The notes under the pieces: model-generated
The model's input: only the letters and a program-made list of their open reading frames with translations
Told to the model about the DNA's origin: nothing
Database searches by the model: none
NCBI GenBank assembly: GCA_900557355.1
Contig: USSR01000354.1
Coordinates: forward strand, 1-7,255
DNA from: an uncultured Bacteroides sp.
Lineage (GTDB): Bacteria > Bacteroidota > Bacteroidia > Bacteroidales > Bacteroidaceae
Reading direction: 5' to 3'
Length of the DNA stretch: 7,255 bases
Part shown: positions 5,703-7,255 of the stretch, one piece after another
How positions within the stretch are numbered: position 1 is the first letter of the stretch
Layout of the letters: each line of letters begins with the position of its first letter
Made by a program: the position numbers and the translations under genes

Positions 5703-7255
5703 ATGAGAAAACTATTAGCATTCTTATGTATCTGTGTACAGATTGTCCCGTCATGGGGGCAATCTGTTCTGCGTACTCCAAATGGGGTAAAAGTAGAGAC
5801 CGGAACGACTTGTATGGAGTTGGAATGTTTCTCTTCTTCTATCATCCGCGTGAAGAAATATCCAGTCGGAAAGACACCTGATAAGCAATCATTGTCTGTC
5901 ACTATGCAACCAGAAAAGGTAAAATACAAATTGCAAGAGACAAAAGGTGAAGTGATTCTTGCTACTTCCGAATTAGTAGCAATTATGGATATTGCCCAAA
6001 AACAAGTTCGTTTTACTGACAAAGATGGTAAGGTCTTGTTAGCTGAGAAGCCTTCTTCTATTGGTTTTACTCCATTCAATGATGCGGGAAATTCTACCTA
6101 TCAGCTTCGCCAGACTTTCGTGTTGGATAGTGATGAGGCTATTTATGGTTTGGGACAACACCAGCAGGGGCGGATGAACCAGCGTAACCAAACTATTTTC
6201 CTGCAACAGGCGAATACGGAAATCTGTATTCCTCTTGTCCATTCCATCAAGGGATACGCCCTGTACTGGGATAACTATTCCCCCACTACCTTTACGGATA
6301 ATGCGCAAGGCATGACTTTCGATTCGGCAGTGGGCGACCTCTGCGATTATTACTTCGTATATGGCGGTGGTGCCGACGGGGGGGGGTCGCAACTGCGCCA
6401 ACTCACCGGAAAAGCTCCCATGTTCCCCCTTTGGACATTTGGCTTTTGGCAATCGAGAGAACGCTACGTCAGCCAGGACGAGCTGGTAAGCGTGGTTCAG
6501 AAATACCGCGACCTGAAAGTGCCTTTGGATGGCATCATCCAGGACTGGCGCTACTGGGGCGAAGACCATAAAGACTGGAATGCCGTGGAATTCCGCAACC
6601 CCCAATTCCCCAATCCCCGGAAGATGATGGAAGATGTGCACCGCTTGAATGCTCACGCCATTATTTCCGTATGGCCCTCTTTCGGACCGGGAACCGGAAT
6701 ATATGCCGAGCTGAAACGGATGAACAAACTGATGATACACGAAACCTTCCCGCAGGATAACGGTGTGAAGGTGTATGATGCCTACGACCCTGCAGCAAGG
6801 GAAGTCTTCTGGAAATATATGAATAAGAACCTGTTCAGCATTGGAATGGACGGTTGGTGGCTGGATGCCACCGAGCCGGAACACAGTCCGGTGAAGGACA
6901 TCGACTTCGATTACCGTACCTACCTGGGCTCTTTCCGCAAAGTTCGTAATGCTTTCCCGCTTGTAAGCGTGGGTGGTGTGTACGACCATCAACGGCAAGT
7001 ATCATCCGACAAGCGCGTCTTTATTCTTACCCGTTCCGCTTTTGCCGGCCAACAACGCTATGCGGCACAGGCATGGTCGGGCGATGTGGCATCGGACTGG
7101 ACGGTACTGCACAACCAGATTTCGGGTGCTTTGAACCTCTCTCTTACGGGCATTCCGTACTGGAATTCCGATATAGGCGGTTTCTTCTCTGCCTATAAAT
7201 TCCCGGAGGGCATAAAAGACCAGGCTTTTCATGAATTGTACGTGCGCTGGATGCA
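5703..7255 (+). CDS. GH31 alpha-glycosidase, alpha-xylosidase-like, secreted; 3' end beyond window
   Basis: The frame is open from the ATG at 5703 to the window edge (517 complete codons, no stop). Seen: signal peptide MRKLLAFLCICVQIVPSWG, probably cleaved before QS. Residues about 20-210 form the N-terminal beta domain (EAIYGLGQHQQGRMNQRNQ; IKGYALYWDNYSPTTF). The barrel begins near KAPMFPLWTFGFWQSRERY. The nucleophile is expected at D388 (DGWWLDATEPEHS) and the acid/base at D461 (RYAAQAWSGDVASDW), followed by GIPYWNSDIGGF. The short distance before D388 leaves no room for the PA14 insert of some Bacteroides alpha-xylosidases. Known: GH31 includes alpha-xylosidases and alpha-glucosidases. Inferred: it removes alpha-linked xylose or glucose from oligosaccharides, working with the GH3 enzyme. 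It starts 10 bp after the GH3 stop with no Shine-Dalgarno, so co-transcription is likely. Odd: composition and codon use change near 6180-6240, and a nine-G run encodes G226-G228. Confidence 0.92.
   Translation, partial: MRKLLAFLCICVQIVPSWGQSVLRTPNGVKVETGTTCMELECFSSSIIRVKKYPVGKTPDKQSLSVTMQPEKVKYKLQETKGEVILATSELVAIMDIAQKQVRFTDKDGKVLLAEKPSSIGFTPFNDAGNSTYQLRQTFVLDSDEAIYGLGQHQQGRMNQRNQTIFLQQANTEICIPLVHSIKGYALYWDNYSPTTFTDNAQGMTFDSAVGDLCDYYFVYGGGADGGGSQLRQLTGKAPMFPLWTFGFWQSRERYVSQDELVSVVQKYRDLKVPLDGIIQDWRYWGEDHKDWNAVEFRNPQFPNPRKMMEDVHRLNAHAIISVWPSFGPGTGIYAELKRMNKLMIHETFPQDNGVKVYDAYDPAAREVFWKYMNKNLFSIGMDGWWLDATEPEHSPVKDIDFDYRTYLGSFRKVRNAFPLVSVGGVYDHQRQVSSDKRVFILTRSAFAGQQRYAAQAWSGDVASDWTVLHNQISGALNLSLTGIPYWNSDIGGFFSAYKFPEGIKDQAFHELYVRWM
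6181..6240. other. Base-composition and codon-usage boundary inside the GH31 gene
   Basis: By hand count, 5701-6180 is about 41% G+C and 6241-7255 about 53%. Third-position G+C is about 38% over the first 160 codons (61 of 160) and about 65% in a 110-codon sample starting near 6231. The reading frame and protein homology continue across the boundary, so this is a change of origin or mutational history rather than of gene. The exact breakpoint cannot be fixed from composition alone. Confidence 0.7.
6378..6386 (+). repeat. Nine-G homopolymer run within the GH31 coding sequence
   Basis: Nine consecutive G bases encode G226-G228 in the stretch YGGGADGGGSQLRQLTG. Related GH31 proteins, as I remember them, carry hydrophobic residues here (ADGV-I/V-A type) at the start of a helix. 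A one-base slip would shift the frame and remove both catalytic residues. It may be a slippage-prone tract or a base-calling error. Confidence 0.6.

Noticed and set aside
6039..6998. 319-codon open frame on the minus strand
   Set aside because: It lies antisense to the conserved GH31 catalytic region, shows no recognisable domain, and is the kind of chance open frame seen opposite GC-rich coding DNA. The same applies to 7002-7232.

Overview
The window looks like a piece of a Bacteroides-type (Bacteroidota) genome, most likely one end of a polysaccharide utilisation locus. The evidence is the gene content (secreted glycoside hydrolases of families 3 and 31 next to a membrane-spanning regulator), moderately AT-rich DNA, the absence of Shine-Dalgarno sequences, and TAnnTTTG-like -7 boxes between the divergent genes. 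No SusC/SusD pair, RNA gene, CRISPR array or insertion sequence is visible. The species cannot be named from this sequence.

Layout: (1) 17-2614, minus strand: an 865-residue regulator with a signal peptide, a lectin-like beta-sandwich, a kelch-type propeller, one transmembrane helix and a cytoplasmic winged-helix plus helical domain resembling SARP/AfsR activators. (2) 2615-2827: a 213-bp divergent intergenic region with candidate promoters for both directions and a set of TTCATTAA-like elements at roughly 11-bp steps. (3) 2828-5692, plus strand: a complete secreted GH3 beta-glycosidase. (4) 5703 to the window end, plus strand: the first 517 codons of a secreted GH31 alpha-glycosidase (alpha-xylosidase-like), 10 bp after the GH3 stop and presumably in the same transcript. 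Coding is nearly continuous and there is no gene-free stretch above 300 bp.

Working model (inference): the regulator senses a glycan or fragment in the periplasm through its lectin/propeller region and acts directly on DNA through its cytoplasmic winged helix, without a kinase step. The phased repeats upstream of the GH3 gene are the natural candidate operator. The GH3 and GH31 enzymes would remove beta- and alpha-linked terminal sugars from an oligosaccharide; xyloglucan-like fragments are one possibility, but the substrate is not proven.

Two things deserve the closest look: the regulator together with its phased repeats, and an abrupt base-composition change inside the GH31 gene (about 41% G+C before 6180, about 53% after 6240), with a nine-G run just downstream in a normally helical segment. 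The latter could be a real recombination mosaic or a sequence/assembly artefact.
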